DNA of 44,092 nucleotides from Hydrogenophilales bacterium (lineage in GTDB: Bacteria > Pseudomonadota > Gammaproteobacteria > Burkholderiales > Thiobacteraceae). The DNA lies in NCBI GenBank assembly GCA_016235775.1, contig JACRIU010000111.1:1-44092 (forward strand). Direction: 5' to 3'. Position 1 is the stretch's first letter, and each line of letters starts with the position of its first letter. The notes under the pieces were generated by a model. The model was given only the letters and a program-made list of their open reading frames with translations. It had not been told where the DNA came from and made no database searches. The translations under genes were made by a program, and so were the position numbers. Positions 6,884 to 16,390 of this stretch are shown here, piece after piece.

Positions 6884-9550
6884 CTAGGCCAATGCCTGCA
6901 GCAAATCCGTTTCGATTTTCAGCACGGTTTTTTGATTCAACAACCGGTCGTCATCGGCGCGCACCAGAAACGCATCTTCGGCGCGTTCGCCCAGGGTGTT
7001 GATCTTGGCGGTGTGCAAGTGAACGCCATGTTTGAGCAGCACTTGCGCGATGCGCGAGAGCAGGCCGGGGCGGTCGCCCGCGGTCACGGACAGGAGGTGA
7101 TATTGCCCTTTCTCGTCGGGCGCGATGGAAACCTGCGGCTGGATCGGGAAATGCTTGAGCTGGCGCGATACGCGTCCTTGCATCGGCGGTTCGGGCGGGG
7201 TGTCGTCCAGCAGCCGCCGCGTCAGCTCGAATTCGATGAAGGACAAGAGATCGCGGTAATGCTGTGCGGAATCGCCCACATCCAGCACCAGAAAAGTGTC
7301 GAGCGCGTAGCGGTGCGGCGTGGTGTAGATTTTGGCGTCGACGATGGTGTAGTTGATGCGTTCGAAAAAAGCGCAAATGCGCGCGAACAGATCATCGCGA
7401 TCCGGCGTGTAGATCATGACTTGGATGCCTTCTCCCTCGGGCGCGCTGCGCGCATGCACCACGGGCCGCGTGGTGTGCGCAACGCTGTATAAATGCCGCG
7501 TATGCCATGCGATCTCGCGCACGGTATGGCGCAGGAAATAGTTATCATCCAATTCGCGCCAAAATAATACCTGGGCTTCCTCCGGCACGGTTGCCTGGCG
7601 CAGCAGCTTGCGCGCCACTTCCTTGCGCACTTCCATTTGCCGGTCGAGCGGTGCGGCGCCGCCGGTGAGCAGGCGTTGCGCGGCGCGAAACAAATCCTCC
7701 AGCAGCTTGCCTTTCCAGGCATTCCAAACCTTGGGGCTGGTGCCGCGAATGTCGGCGACGGTGAGCAGATACAAGGCTGTCAAGCGCCGCATGTCGCCGA
7801 CCTTCGCGGCGAAGGCGCTGATGATCTCTGGATCGGATAAATCCTGCTTCTGCGCGGTGGCGGACATCATCAGATGTTGCGAGACCAGCCACGCAACCAA
7901 CTCGGTGTCTTCCGCATTCAAACCATGCTCGCGGCAAAATTTGCGCGCATCTCCCGCACCCAAGGCGGAGTGGTCGCCGCCGCGGCCTTTGGCGATGTCG
8001 TGAAACAGGCCGGCGAGGTAGAGCGCTTCCGGCCGTTCGAAATTACTGATCAAGCGGCTGCATAGGGGATATTCGTGGGCGAATTCGGTCAAGGTGAAGC
8101 GGCGCAGATTGCGCACCACGAACAGGATATGTTCGTCCACGGTATAGACGTGGAACAGGTCGTGCTGCATCTGGCCGACGATGCGGCCGAAGGCCGGGAT
8201 ATAGCGCCCCAATACGCCGTATTGGTTCATGCGGCGCAGGGCATGGGTCAATCCGCGCGGGGCGCGCATGATGGCGAGAAACAGTTGCCGGTTGTGGGGG
8301 TTGCGGCGAAATTCGGTGTCGATTTTTCCGGTCGCCCGGATCAAGCCGCGCAGCGTTTGCGCGCTCAGGTCGAGTGCGCCGGATTGTTGCTGAAGCAGTA
8401 AAAAAGCTTCGAGTATCGCACCCGGTTCGCGCTCGAACAGATCCGGCGCGCGTGCTTCCAGCATGCCGCGGCTGATGGCGAAGCGTTCGTTGACCGGCTG
8501 CGGGCTTGCGCCGGCTGCGGGATGGGCGCGGCTTTTGAGATCGAGCAACAGGATTTTGTTTTTCAGTCCGACGCGTTTGGCGGCGCGATAGTAATGCTGC
8601 ATCAGGATTTCGGCCGCGCTGCGTGTCCCGCGCGGGTTAAAGCCCAGTTCTTGCGCGAGCGCGGCTTGATAGTCGAACAGCAGGCGATCCTCGCGCCGCC
8701 GCGCCAGAAAATGCAGGCGAATGCGCAGGTCGCGCAGCAAGCGCTCGGCTTGGCGAATCTCGCGCGCTTCTTCCGCTGCAAGCAGGCCGGTGTTGAGCAA
8801 GTCTTGCCACGAGGCGCCCAAGCCCAATGCGCGGCTGATCCACAAAATGGTCTGCAGGTCGCGCATGCCGCCGGGGTTTTCCTTGAGATTGGGCTCCAGG
8901 TTATAGGTCGCGTCGTGAAAGCGCAGATGGCGCTGCTGCTGTTCGAGCAGTTTCCCTTCCATGAAAGCACGGCCATCGAGCGCTTGATCGAGCGCGTGTT
9001 GAAATTCGTGGAACAAGCCGGCGCTGCCATCGATCAAGCGCGCTTCCAGCAAAGTGGTCTCGACGGTAATGTCCTTGCGTGCTTCGTTCAGGCATTCGTC
9101 GAGCGTGCGCACGCTGTGGCCGACTTCCAGGCCGATGTCCCAGAGATAGGTGATGTAGCGTTCCAGTGTTGGCGCAAGCTGTGCATCCGGCGCCTGCTTG
9201 AGCAGCACCAGCAAATCGATATCCGAATAAGGAAACAGCTCGCGCCGCCCATAACCGCCGACCGCGAGCAGGGAGACTTCGGGCGGAAGCCCAAGCTCGC
9301 GCGCGGCGCCGGTCAGTACCCGGTCAATCAGTTGGGATAAGGCTTTCAGCAGCCGGGCAGGGTCGGGACGCGAGGCATATTGTTCGCGCAGCCGCGCGCG
9401 ATGTTCGGTGAGAAATTCGCGCCAGCGCGACGGGGTGGGGGATTCGGCGCGTACCGCGGCATTCAACTGAAACTCGCGAAGCGAGCCATCGTCCCTCTCT
9501 CCCGCCTGCGGGAGAGAGTTAGGAGAGAGGGAACGGTCATGGCGATTCAA
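6884..9550 (-). CDS. glnD: Bifunctional uridylyltransferase/uridylyl-removing enzyme GlnD
   Basis: Senses glutamine and uridylylates or deuridylylates PII proteins, controlling nitrogen assimilation. Domain order as read: nucleotidyltransferase (GGYGRRELFPYSDIDLLVL at about 98-116 with D110 and D112), an HD phosphohydrolase domain (LFHDIAKGRGGDHS; H517, D518), and two C-terminal ACT domains (TPDRDDLFARICAFFERINY, and AGDRPGLLSRIAQVLL). The length of 888 aa is normal. The start is uncertain: the only candidates are TTG at 9548-9550 and an in-frame TTG at residue 29 (9464-9466), and neither has a good ribosome-binding site. Residues about 5-27 are encoded by a dispersed intergenic repeat. It follows map by 27 nt on the same strand. 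Confidence 0.96.
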   Translation of the reverse strand: MNRHDRSLSPNSLPQAGERDDGSLREFQLNAAVRAESPTPSRWREFLTEHRARLREQYASRPDPARLLKALSQLIDRVLTGAARELGLPPEVSLLAVGGYGRRELFPYSDIDLLVLLKQAPDAQLAPTLERYITYLWDIGLEVGHSVRTLDECLNEARKDITVETTLLEARLIDGSAGLFHEFQHALDQALDGRAFMEGKLLEQQQRHLRFHDATYNLEPNLKENPGGMRDLQTILWISRALGLGASWQDLLNTGLLAAEEAREIRQAERLLRDLRIRLHFLARRREDRLLFDYQAALAQELGFNPRGTRSAAEILMQHYYRAAKRVGLKNKILLLDLKSRAHPAAGASPQPVNERFAISRGMLEARAPDLFEREPGAILEAFLLLQQQSGALDLSAQTLRGLIRATGKIDTEFRRNPHNRQLFLAIMRAPRGLTHALRRMNQYGVLGRYIPAFGRIVGQMQHDLFHVYTVDEHILFVVRNLRRFTLTEFAHEYPLCSRLISNFERPEALYLAGLFHDIAKGRGGDHSALGAGDARKFCREHGLNAEDTELVAWLVSQHLMMSATAQKQDLSDPEIISAFAAKVGDMRRLTALYLLTVADIRGTSPKVWNAWKGKLLEDLFRAAQRLLTGGAAPLDRQMEVRKEVARKLLRQATVPEEAQVLFWRELDDNYFLRHTVREIAWHTRHLYSVAHTTRPVVHARSAPEGEGIQVMIYTPDRDDLFARICAFFERINYTIVDAKIYTTPHRYALDTFLVLDVGDSAQHYRDLLSFIEFELTRRLLDDTPPEPPMQGRVSRQLKHFPIQPQVSIAPDEKGQYHLLSVTAGDRPGLLSRIAQVLLKHGVHLHTAKINTLGERAEDAFLVRADDDRLLNQKTVLKIETDLLQALA

Positions 9551-9577
9551 TTTTATGCAACGCTTGTGCCATGGCCG
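9468..9577. repeat. Dispersed repeat, copy A (overlaps the 5' end of glnD)
   Basis: The + strand runs from TGAAACTCGCGAAGCGAGCC through GTCCCTCTCTCCCGC, a hairpin (stem 9495-9504 with 9509-9518), and TAGGAGAGAGGGA to ACGGTCATG, and ends with an inverted near-copy GCCATGGCCGT around 9567-9577. The same blocks in the same order occur at 24778-24948. Repeats built around CCCTCTC-CCCGC-TGCGGGA are common in proteobacterial intergenic DNA. Here the element is read in frame as the first residues of GlnD (SLSPNSLPQAGERDDGSLREF). Confidence 0.75.
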
Positions 9578-10390
9578 TCAGGCATGCTCGTGCAGCGCTG
9601 CGGGTTTGGCGGGCATGCCGGGCGAGACGGTGAGCACCTCGTAGCCGGTTTCGGTGACCAGCACGGTGTGCTCCCATTGCGCGGACAGGCTATGGTCTTT
9701 GGTGACGATGGTCCAGCCGTCGGCAAGCTGGCGAATATCGCGGCGGCCGGCGTTGATCATCGGCTCCACGGTGAAAATCATGCCCGGAACCAGCTTCACG
9801 CCGGTGTTGGATTTTCCGTAGTGCAGCACCTGCGGTTCTTCGTGAAAGCTGCGCCCGATGCCGTGGCCGCAAAATTCACGCACCACGCTATAGCCGGATG
9901 CTTCGGCGTGGCGCTGGATGGCATGGCCGATATCGCCCAAGTGCTTGCCGGGCGCGATTTCCTCGATGCCGATCCACATGCACTCGTGCGTGATCTCGCA
10001 CAGCCGCTTGGCCTGGATCGATGCTTCGCCCACGAAGAACATGCGGCTGGTGTCGCCGTGGTAGCCATCCTTGATCACGGTGATATCGACATTGAGGATG
10101 TCGCCGTTCTTCAGCTTTTTGGCGTCGTTCGGCACGCCGTGGCAAATGACGTGATTGACCGAGGTGCAGATCGATTTGGGGTAAGGCGTATAGCCCGGCG
10201 GCGCATAGTTGAGCGGCGCCGGAATCGTGCCTTGCTGCTTGACCATGTAATCGTGGCATAAGCGATCGACTTCAGCGGTGGTGATGCCGGGTTTGATGCG
10301 GGGGCCGATGAAATCCAGCACCTCGGCTGCGAGCTTGCCGGCGATGCGCATTTTTTCGATTTCGCTCGCCGATTTGATTGTGATAGCCAT
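9578..10390 (-). CDS. map: Type I methionine aminopeptidase
   Basis: 270 aa. Removes the initiator methionine from nascent proteins in the cytoplasm. The five metal ligands are present at D102, D113, H176, E209 and E240, exactly five positions beyond the E. coli numbering, and the substrate-binding histidine is H84 (NHVICHGVP). There is no N-terminal zinc-finger extension, as expected for bacterial type Ia. The ATG at 10390 has a weak ribosome-binding site. In many proteobacteria map is divergent from rpsB; here the two are separated by a chemotaxis receptor gene. glnD follows 27 nt downstream. Confidence 0.98.
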   Translation of the reverse strand: MAITIKSASEIEKMRIAGKLAAEVLDFIGPRIKPGITTAEVDRLCHDYMVKQQGTIPAPLNYAPPGYTPYPKSICTSVNHVICHGVPNDAKKLKNGDILNVDITVIKDGYHGDTSRMFFVGEASIQAKRLCEITHECMWIGIEEIAPGKHLGDIGHAIQRHAEASGYSVVREFCGHGIGRSFHEEPQVLHYGKSNTGVKLVPGMIFTVEPMINAGRRDIRQLADGWTIVTKDHSLSAQWEHTVLVTETGYEVLTVSPGMPAKPAALHEHA

Positions 10391-10424
10391 GTAAAGAGTA
10401 AGGAAATCCGTGAGTTATTGCGGG

Positions 10425-10433
10425 ATTATAGCA
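10425..10433 (-). promoter_or_regulatory. Candidate extended -10 promoter of map
   Basis: On the minus strand TGCTATAAT provides a perfect TATAAT with the TGn extension, about 35 nt upstream of the map start. The -35 region at the expected distance is poor (CCCGCC), consistent with extended -10 promoters. It lies downstream of the chemotaxis gene's hairpin. Confidence 0.5.
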
Positions 10434-10456
10434 GGGCGTCAAGCTTGGGCGGGAGG

Positions 10457-10485
10457 CGCCTGCACATCATGGCGATGTGCAGGCG
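10457..10485 (-). terminator. Strong hairpin after the chemotaxis receptor gene
   Basis: A perfect 12-bp stem (CGCCTGCACATC at 10457-10468 with its complement at 10474-10485) encloses a 5-nt loop. It begins 10 nt past the stop codon of the minus-strand receptor gene. No T-run follows on the minus strand, so it is not a classical intrinsic terminator. It probably stabilises or ends the receptor mRNA, separating it from the map promoter. Confidence 0.5.
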
Positions 10486-10494
10486 AAAAGGAGC

Positions 10495-12129
10495 TTAGCT
10501 ATTTAGTTTGAACTGGCCGACCAGGCGCTGTAATTCGCCGGCGGTTCCCGACAAGGTATCCGCTGCTTGCTTCACATGGTGAATGCTCGCGGCATTTTCT
10601 TCGGTCAGGCTGGAAATTTCTTCCATGTTGCGCGCGGATTCCTCGCTGGCTTTGGATTGCTCGTTGGTTGCCGACGCGATTTGATGCGCCAGGGTCGTTA
10701 CGCGCACCGCAGCCTCGATAACTTGACTCAGCGTGTTGTTGGTGGCGTTGCTGTAACTGGCGCCATTCTCGACTTCGCGCTTCACTGTTTCCATCGAGCG
10801 CACGGAGGTTACGGTTTTGCTGCTGATGGTTTCCACCATATTGCTGATGTCGGCGGTGCTCAAGGCGGTGCGCTCGGCGAGTTTTCTGACTTCATCCGCG
10901 ACAACGGCGAAGCCCCGGCCTTGCTCGCCGGCGCGGGCAGCTTCGATCGCGGCATTCAGCGCCAGCAGGTTGGTTTGATCCGCGATGTCCTTGATGACTT
11001 TCGTGATTTCATTGATTTTCCCGATCGCATGGCTGAGCTCGGTGATAACGGTGCTCGACGATTCGACCGTATCCACGATGCGGCGGGTGGCTTCCATGCT
11101 TTTAGCCATATTCCCCTTGCCCTCATCAACGATGGATTGGGTTTGGGTGGAAGCATCGACTACGTTATGTGCGCCAGTGGAGATTTCGGTCACCGAGACA
11201 CTCATTTGCTCCATCGCGGCGCTGACCTGCATTACCCGATCTGCCTGGGCGTCGGCGCGTTGGGTGACGCGATCCGTTTCCTGGGACAGGTCGGCGGATG
11301 AGGACGCCACATTATCTGCTGCGTGCTTCACACCGCTGATGATGTGGCGCAATTGATCCACCGTCTGGTTGATCGAGTCGGCCATCGAGCCAAATTCGTC
11401 TTGCTGAGGAATACGCGCCTTGACGCCCAAATCGCCCTGCGCCACATCGCGCAGCACTTGGTTGAGCGTGCCGATATTATGATTCAGCATGGTCACGAGC
11501 CGGATCACGAATGCCAGCAATAGGACCAAGTTGACCCCACCCACGATGAGGGAGAGGGTGGTTAATTTTTTTCCCAAGGCCAGGTTCTTTTCATAGGTCT
11601 GCTTAACCGCCGCTTCCTGGGCCGGGATCAGTTGGCCGATGGGTTTGAGCAGTTTGCGGTTGATCAGCGGCCATTCTTCCTGCAACGGCGCCATCAACGC
11701 GTCTTTATTTCCCGCCGCATAAATTTTGTCCAGCTTTTCGAAGAATGGGTCAATCGCGGCAATCTGCTTGTCGATTTTGGCGATCAGTTCCCGGTCTTGA
11801 TCCGTGATTTGGGCTTTCGCCACCTTGCGCTTGAACTCGGCCCAGATTTGGGGAACCCGGGCGCGGGCTTCCTTCAAATGATCGCCTGAGCCCTTGATGG
11901 AAACCTGATCCAGCGGAACCGCCACCAGCCGGAAGCGTACTTCCTTGAATACGGCGTCCATTTCTTGCAGCAGCGTCAAGGGTTGTACATTGTTTTCATA
12001 GACTTCGGCCAAGGCTGAGGTGCCATGGCGGATCGAATAGACGTTCATTCCCACCAATAGCAAGATGATGACCACAGTCATGACGGCAACGCCGATCAAT
12101 TGAAATTTGATGGTTAATTTGTTCAGCAT
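10495..12129 (-). CDS. Methyl-accepting chemotaxis protein
   Basis: 544 aa. Two transmembrane helices (about 11-30, [17 protein letters not shown]; about 190-213, [18 protein letters not shown]) flank a periplasmic four-helix-bundle sensor of about 160 residues. A HAMP domain and a methyl-accepting signalling domain follow. The hairpin tip contains [20 protein letters not shown] and [18 protein letters not shown], which bind CheA/CheW. There is no C-terminal CheR/CheB-binding pentapeptide; the protein ends [11 protein letters not shown]. The ligand cannot be predicted. The ATG at 12129 has AGGAGC upstream. The gene stands alone between map and rpsB. Confidence 0.95.
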   Translation of the reverse strand: MLNKLTIKFQLIGVAVMTVVIILLLVGMNVYSIRHGTSALAEVYENNVQPLTLLQEMDAVFKEVRFRLVAVPLDQVSIKGSGDHLKEARARVPQIWAEFKRKVAKAQITDQDRELIAKIDKQIAAIDPFFEKLDKIYAAGNKDALMAPLQEEWPLINRKLLKPIGQLIPAQEAAVKQTYEKNLALGKKLTTLSLIVGGVNLVLLLAFVIRLVTMLNHNIGTLNQVLRDVAQGDLGVKARIPQQDEFGSMADSINQTVDQLRHIISGVKHAADNVASSSADLSQETDRVTQRADAQADRVMQVSAAMEQMSVSVTEISTGAHNVVDASTQTQSIVDEGKGNMAKSMEATRRIVDTVESSSTVITELSHAIGKINEITKVIKDIADQTNLLALNAAIEAARAGEQGRGFAVVADEVRKLAERTALSTADISNMVETISSKTVTSVRSMETVKREVENGASYSNATNNTLSQVIEAAVRVTTLAHQIASATNEQSKASEESARNMEEISSLTEENAASIHHVKQAADTLSGTAGELQRLVGQFKLNS

Positions 12130-12156
12130 ATTGGTTCTGCTCCTGCTCCGATCTTC

Positions 12157-12183
12157 TCAATGGCCATAGCGCTTTACTATTTA
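12157..12183 (-). promoter_or_regulatory. Possible sigma-28 promoter of the chemotaxis receptor gene
   Basis: On the minus strand TAAA is followed by exactly 15 nt and then GCCATTGA, against the consensus GCCGATAA (5 of 8). The spacing matches the FliA rule and the site is about 30 nt from the start codon. Chemoreceptor genes are commonly FliA-dependent. The -10 match is modest, so this is tentative. Confidence 0.35.
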
Positions 12184-12451
12184 TGAAATTATGAAAAAGG
12201 TTAATTTCGATGTTTTCACGCGCTCAGTTTTTTTATTAGCGGCAAAATGCGCTGAATCTTTAGCGCTTCCCATCCTCCTTATTTGTTTGGATTGCATCTA
12301 TTAATCAATAAGATATGTTTTACCTTCGAGGTGTGTGCCGTGGCGGGTTTGCTAAGCGGGGAAATGGTTGCCGAAGCGGCAGACAAACCTTCTCTCCGGG
12401 TTTATTCCGGCTTGCCCGCCCCGGACGATATTAGGGAAAATGCCTATAAGG
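12184..12451. other. Intergenic stretch with no recognised gene
   Basis: This AT-richer part of the gap between the chemoreceptor and rpsB holds no gene I can support. A 65-codon frame at 12283-12480 lacks a ribosome-binding site and any family signature, and it runs into the rpsB promoter. No RNA gene was recognised. Confidence 0.6.
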
Positions 12452-12481
12452 TTGAATGGATTAGCCCAAGCATGCTATGAT
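12452..12481 (+). promoter_or_regulatory. rpsB operon promoter
   Basis: TTGAAT (12452-12457), an 18-nt spacer, and TATGAT (12476-12481) preceded by TGC make a good sigma-70 promoter with extended -10. The predicted start near 12488 leaves a leader of roughly 138 nt before rpsB. Confidence 0.6.
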
Positions 12482-12487
12482 TCTGGG

Positions 12488-12625
12488 CTTCATTCCGGCG
12501 CCGTCGGGATGAAAATTCGCACACTCGCTTCACATAAAGGGTGCCGCGCCTTTGATCTCTAAACGGATTCAGGCCGGTGTCAAGCAAGCGGGTGGAGGAC
12601 TTAACCCTTTATCAGGAGTACTTCC
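12488..12625 (+). promoter_or_regulatory. rpsB 5' leader, possible S2 autoregulatory RNA
   Basis: The leader between the predicted transcription start and rpsB has hairpin potential (for example AAAGG pairing with CCTTT across GTGCCGCG near 12536-12555) and ends with AGGAG at 12614-12618 before the ATG. In E. coli and relatives ribosomal protein S2 represses its own operon through a structured leader. I see a long structured leader here but could not confirm the conserved consensus. Confidence 0.35.
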
Positions 12626-13363
12626 ATGTCTGTAACCATGCGTCAAATGCTGGAGGCCGGCGTTCATTTCGGCCATCAATGCCGTTATTGGAACCCCAAA
12701 ATGGCTCCCTATATCTTCGGGGAGCGCAACAAGATTCACATTATCAATCTGGAAAAGAGCCTGCCGCTGTACCAGGACGCGCTGAACTATGTGCGTAAAC
12801 TGGTGGCGAACAAAGGCACGGTGATGTTCGTTGGCACCAAGCGCCAAGCGCGCGAAATCGTGCAGGAAGAAGCCGAGCGTTGCGGAATGCCGTTCGTGAC
12901 CCAACGTTGGTTGGGCGGCATGCTCACCAATTTCAAGACCGTGAAACAATCGGTAAAGCGTCTGCGCGAATTGGAACAAATGACGCAGGACGGCACGCTG
13001 GAAAAGCTATCGAAAAAAGAAGCTTTGGGCTACAGCCGCGAGCTGGAAAAGCTGATGCGCAGCATGGGTGGCATCAAGGAGATGAACGGCCTGCCTGACG
13101 CCATCGTGATCATTGACGTCGGTTATCAAAAAGGCGCGGTGACCGAAGCGAATAAATTGAGCATTCCGCTGGTCGGCGTGGTGGATTCCAACAACTCTCC
13201 GGACGGCGTGACTTACGTTATTCCTGGGAATGATGATTCAAGCCGCGCAATCCGGCTTTACATGCGCGGTTTTGCCGATGCCGTGTTGGAAGGCAAGTCG
13301 CAAATCACGCAGGAAGTCGTCGCCGAGGATTTCGCCGAAGCGAGCGAAGCGCCGGCCGCCTAA
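12626..13363 (+). CDS. rpsB: 30S ribosomal protein S2
   Basis: 245 aa component of the small ribosomal subunit. It starts [20 protein letters not shown] and carries the signature [20 protein letters not shown] (split by one residue) and the [20 protein letters not shown] and [22 protein letters not shown] segments. The length and the acidic, Ala-rich tail are typical. It is the first gene of the operon continuing into tsf, pyrH and frr. The AGGAG-ATG spacing is good. Confidence 0.99.
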   Translation: MSVTMRQMLEAGVHFGHQCRYWNPKMAPYIFGERNKIHIINLEKSLPLYQDALNYVRKLVANKGTVMFVGTKRQAREIVQEEAERCGMPFVTQRWLGGMLTNFKTVKQSVKRLRELEQMTQDGTLEKLSKKEALGYSRELEKLMRSMGGIKEMNGLPDAIVIIDVGYQKGAVTEANKLSIPLVGVVDSNNSPDGVTYVIPGNDDSSRAIRLYMRGFADAVLEGKSQITQEVVAEDFAEASEAPAA

Positions 13364-13377
13364 GTAAAACTGACACG

Positions 13378-13400
13378 AAAAGGGGCGGCAGCCCCTTTTT
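13378..13400 (+). terminator. Attenuator-like intrinsic terminator between rpsB and tsf
   Basis: AAAAGGGGC-GGCA-GCCCCTTTTT forms a compact GC hairpin with a run of five T. It sits in the 70-nt rpsB-tsf gap. A partial terminator at this place is known in E. coli and lowers EF-Ts relative to S2 expression. Confidence 0.8.
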
Positions 13401-13433
13401 CAATCGTACCCAATTTGTTTTAAGGAGTTAGAC

Positions 13434-14312
13434 ATGGCGGAAATCACCGCGAGCATGGTGAAAGACCTGCGCGAGCGTACCGGGCTCGGCATGATGGAAT
13501 GCAAAAAAGCCCTGGCGGAAGCCGGCGGCGATATGAAAAAAGCGGAAGACCTGATGCGCATCAAGAGCGGCGCCAAGGCCAACAAGGCCGCCAGCCGCAT
13601 CGCGGCCGAAGGCGTGATCGGCAGCTTTATCAGCGCCGACGGCAAGCTGGGCGCGCTGGTCGAATTGAACTGCGAGACCGACTTCGTGGCGAAGAATGAT
13701 GAATTCGCCGCCTTGGCCAAGGAAACCGCGAAACTGGTCGCGGAACACAACCCGTCCGGCCTCGATGCCTTGTCCAATCTGAAGCTGGCTTCCGGCCAAA
13801 CCGTGGAAGAGGCGCGCAAGGCGCTGGTGATGAAGCTGGGCGAAAACATGACGCTGCGCCGCATGGCGCGTTTCGACACTTCGGGCCGTCTATCGGTTTA
13901 CCTGCACGGCAACAAGATCGGCGTGATGGTGGATCTGCAAGGCGGCGACGATTCGCTGGGCAAGGATCTGGCGATGCATATCGCCGCGTCCAAACCGGTG
14001 GCGATTTCCAGAGACCAAGTCGCGGCGGAATTGATCGAGCGCGAGCGCGATATCGCCAAGGCGCGCGCCTTGGAATCCGGCAAGCCGGCCAATCTCCTGG
14101 ATAAGATCGTGGAAGGCAGCATCAACAAGTTTCTGTCCGAAATCACGCTGCATGGCCAGCCCTTCGTGAAGGACGACAAGCTGACGGTGGAGAAACTGCT
14201 CGCGTCCAAGAATGCCCAAGTCAACACTTTCCAGATGTTCATCGTGGGTGAAGGCATCGAGAAAAAAGTCGTCGATTTCGCGGCGGAAGTCGCTGCGGCA
14301 GGCCAAGTTTAA
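13434..14312 (+). CDS. tsf: Elongation factor Ts
   Basis: 292 aa guanine-nucleotide exchange factor for EF-Tu. The N-terminal UBA-like domain ([20 protein letters not shown]) is followed by the exchange core, with the conserved [13 protein letters not shown] block at about 76-88, and the dimerisation region. The start has TAAGGAGTTAGAC upstream. It is followed by pyrH after 4 nt. Confidence 0.99.
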   Translation: MAEITASMVKDLRERTGLGMMECKKALAEAGGDMKKAEDLMRIKSGAKANKAASRIAAEGVIGSFISADGKLGALVELNCETDFVAKNDEFAALAKETAKLVAEHNPSGLDALSNLKLASGQTVEEARKALVMKLGENMTLRRMARFDTSGRLSVYLHGNKIGVMVDLQGGDDSLGKDLAMHIAASKPVAISRDQVAAELIERERDIAKARALESGKPANLLDKIVEGSINKFLSEITLHGQPFVKDDKLTVEKLLASKNAQVNTFQMFIVGEGIEKKVVDFAAEVAAAGQV

Positions 14313-14316
14313 ACGC

Positions 14317-15036
14317 ATGGCAGAGCTGAAATACAATCGCATCCTGGTGAAGCTCGGCGGCGAAGAGCTGATGGGCGACGGCGCCTACGGCATCGACCGC
14401 GCCACCATCGATCGCATGGTGGCCGAGGTGGCGGCGGTGGTGAAGCTGGGCGTGCAAGTGGCGGTGGTGATCGGGGGCGGCAATATTTTTCGCGGCGTGG
14501 CGCCGGGCGCCGCCGGCATGGATCGCGCCACCGCCGATTACATGGGGATGCTGGCCACGGTGATGAACGCGCTGGCCTTGCAAGACGCGATGCGCCGCAT
14601 CGGCGTGAATAGCCGGGTGCAATCGGCGCTGACCATCGAGCAAGTCGCCGAGCCCTATATTCGCGGCAAGGCTTTGCGCTATTTGGAAGAAGGCAAGGTG
14701 GTGATTTTCGGCGCCGGCACCGGCAATCCGTTTTTTACCACCGATACCGCCGCGTCGCTGCGCGGCATGGAAATGAATGTGGACATCGTGGTCAAGGCGA
14801 CCAAGGTGGACGGCATTTACACCGATGACCCGAAGAAAAATCCGGCTGCCACGCGCTTCACGCATCTGACCTTCGATGAGGCGATCAACCGCAATTTGAA
14901 GGTGATGGACGCGACCGCCTTCGCGCTGTGCCGCGAGCAAAACCTGCCGATTTGCGTGCTGAGCATTTTCAAGGATGGGGCGCTGCAGCGTTTCGTGCTG
15001 GGCGAGGATGAAGGTACGCTGGTGACGGTTTCCTAG
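14317..15036 (+). CDS. pyrH: UMP kinase
   Basis: 239 aa. Phosphorylates UMP to UDP; a hexameric amino-acid-kinase-fold enzyme. Visible motifs are the N-terminal lysine region [11 protein letters not shown], the phosphate loop [28 protein letters not shown], and [17 protein letters not shown]. The usual KLSGE is KLGGE here, a conservative change. The start at 14317 ([15 protein letters not shown]) is chosen over a longer frame that overlaps tsf. It lies in the tsf-pyrH-frr operon. Confidence 0.98.
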   Translation: MAELKYNRILVKLGGEELMGDGAYGIDRATIDRMVAEVAAVVKLGVQVAVVIGGGNIFRGVAPGAAGMDRATADYMGMLATVMNALALQDAMRRIGVNSRVQSALTIEQVAEPYIRGKALRYLEEGKVVIFGAGTGNPFFTTDTAASLRGMEMNVDIVVKATKVDGIYTDDPKKNPAATRFTHLTFDEAINRNLKVMDATAFALCREQNLPICVLSIFKDGALQRFVLGEDEGTLVTVS

Positions 15037-15046
15037 GAGGATGGCA

Positions 15047-15610
15047 ATGAGCACCACCCAAGAAGTCAAAAAATCCGCCGAACAAAAAATGCAAAAGTCG
15101 ATCGAGGCGCTGAAAAACGACCTCGGTAAAATCCGCACCGGCCGTGCGCATGCCGGCCTGTTGGATCATGTGATGGTCGATTACTACGGCAGCATGGTGC
15201 CGATCGCGCAAGTGGCGAATGTCACGGTGGTGGATGCGCGCACCCTCGGTGTCTCGCCCTGGGAAAAAAAATTAGTGGGCGCGATAGAAAAGGCAATTCG
15301 CGATTCCGACCTGGGGCTGAACCCCGCTTCGCAAGGCGACTTGATTCGCGTGCCGATGCCGGCGCTGACGGAAGAGCGGCGGCGCGACTTGACCAAGGTG
15401 GTGAAAAGCGAAGGGGAGGACGCCAAAATCGCGGTGCGCAATGTGCGGCGCGACGCCAATGCCGCCCTGAAAGAGTTGCTCAAGCAGAAAACCGTGAGCG
15501 AGGACGACGAGCGCCGCGCTCAAGAAGAAGTGCAAAAGCTCACCGACCGCTTCGTGGCTGAGATCGACAAGATGCTCCAGACCAAGGAAGCGGAATTGCT
15601 GGCCATCTAG
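15047..15610 (+). CDS. frr: Ribosome recycling factor
   Basis: 187 aa. Splits post-termination ribosomes with EF-G. The family blocks are clear: [20 protein letters not shown], the hinge, [19 protein letters not shown], and the C-terminal helix. Of two nearby ATGs (15041 and 15047) the second is chosen because the AGGAGG at 15035-15040 abuts the first with no spacing but lies 6 nt from the second. The Shine-Dalgarno overlaps the pyrH stop codon. Confidence 0.98.
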   Translation: MSTTQEVKKSAEQKMQKSIEALKNDLGKIRTGRAHAGLLDHVMVDYYGSMVPIAQVANVTVVDARTLGVSPWEKKLVGAIEKAIRDSDLGLNPASQGDLIRVPMPALTEERRRDLTKVVKSEGEDAKIAVRNVRRDANAALKELLKQKTVSEDDERRAQEEVQKLTDRFVAEIDKMLQTKEAELLAI

Positions 15611-15634
15611 GCCGGCTTTTCCGGGCTATCCTCC

Positions 15635-16390
15635 GTGGCTTTTTTTAAAAGCTCCACGCGCACCCTTCCCGAGGCGCGCGACATTCCCAAACACATCGCT
15701 ATCATCATGGATGGCAACGGGCGCTGGGCCAAGCGCCGGCTGCTGCCGCGCATCGAAGGCCATCGGCGCGGCGTGGAAGCGGTGCGCGACGTGATTCGTT
15801 CCTGCGTTAATATGGGGGTCGAGTATCTGACGCTGTTCGCGTTTTCCAGCGAAAACTGGCGCCGGCCGCAAGAGGAAGTCTCGCTCTTGATGCAGCTCTT
15901 CGTCATGGCCTTGGAACGCGAGGTCATCAAGCTGCATGAGAATGAAATCCGCTTCAAGGTAATCGGCGATCTCACGCCGTTCGAGCCGCGTTTACAGCAA
16001 CTGATTCATAACGGCGAAGCCTTGACCGCGAACAATCCGCGCCTCACGCTCACCATTGCCGCGAACTACGGCGGCCGCTGGGATATTCTGCAAGCGGCCA
16101 ACCGCCTATTGGCCGAGCGCCCGGAACTGGCGCGGGGTTTCAGCGAAGAGGACCTCGCACCCTTCCTGTCCATGGCCTATGCGCCGGAGCCGGATTTATT
16201 CATCCGCACCGGCGGCGAGCAGCGCATCAGCAATTTTTTGTTGTGGCAGCTTGCTTATACCGAGTTGTATTTCACGGACACGCTTTGGCCGGATTTCGAT
16301 GCGAAGTCGCTGCAGGCCGCCATCGATTCCTATCAACATCGCGAACGCCGCTTCGGCCGCACCAGTGAACAGTTGAAGGAAAATGCTTAA
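15635..16390 (+). CDS. uppS: Undecaprenyl (isoprenyl) diphosphate synthase
   Basis: 251 aa. cis-Prenyltransferase that makes the C55 carrier lipid for peptidoglycan and O-antigen. The catalytic block [16 protein letters not shown] carries D26; downstream are FSSENWRRP and the C-terminal [20 protein letters not shown], split by one residue. The start is GTG at 15635 with no evident Shine-Dalgarno; the next in-frame ATG lies inside the catalytic motif and cannot be used. It overlaps cdsA by 8 nt. Confidence 0.98.
   Translation: MAFFKSSTRTLPEARDIPKHIAIIMDGNGRWAKRRLLPRIEGHRRGVEAVRDVIRSCVNMGVEYLTLFAFSSENWRRPQEEVSLLMQLFVMALEREVIKLHENEIRFKVIGDLTPFEPRLQQLIHNGEALTANNPRLTLTIAANYGGRWDILQAANRLLAERPELARGFSEEDLAPFLSMAYAPEPDLFIRTGGEQRISNFLLWQLAYTELYFTDTLWPDFDAKSLQAAIDSYQHRERRFGRTSEQLKENA

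Noticed and set aside
12283..12480. 65-codon frame upstream of rpsB
   Set aside because: No ribosome-binding site, no known motif, and it runs through the rpsB promoter elements.
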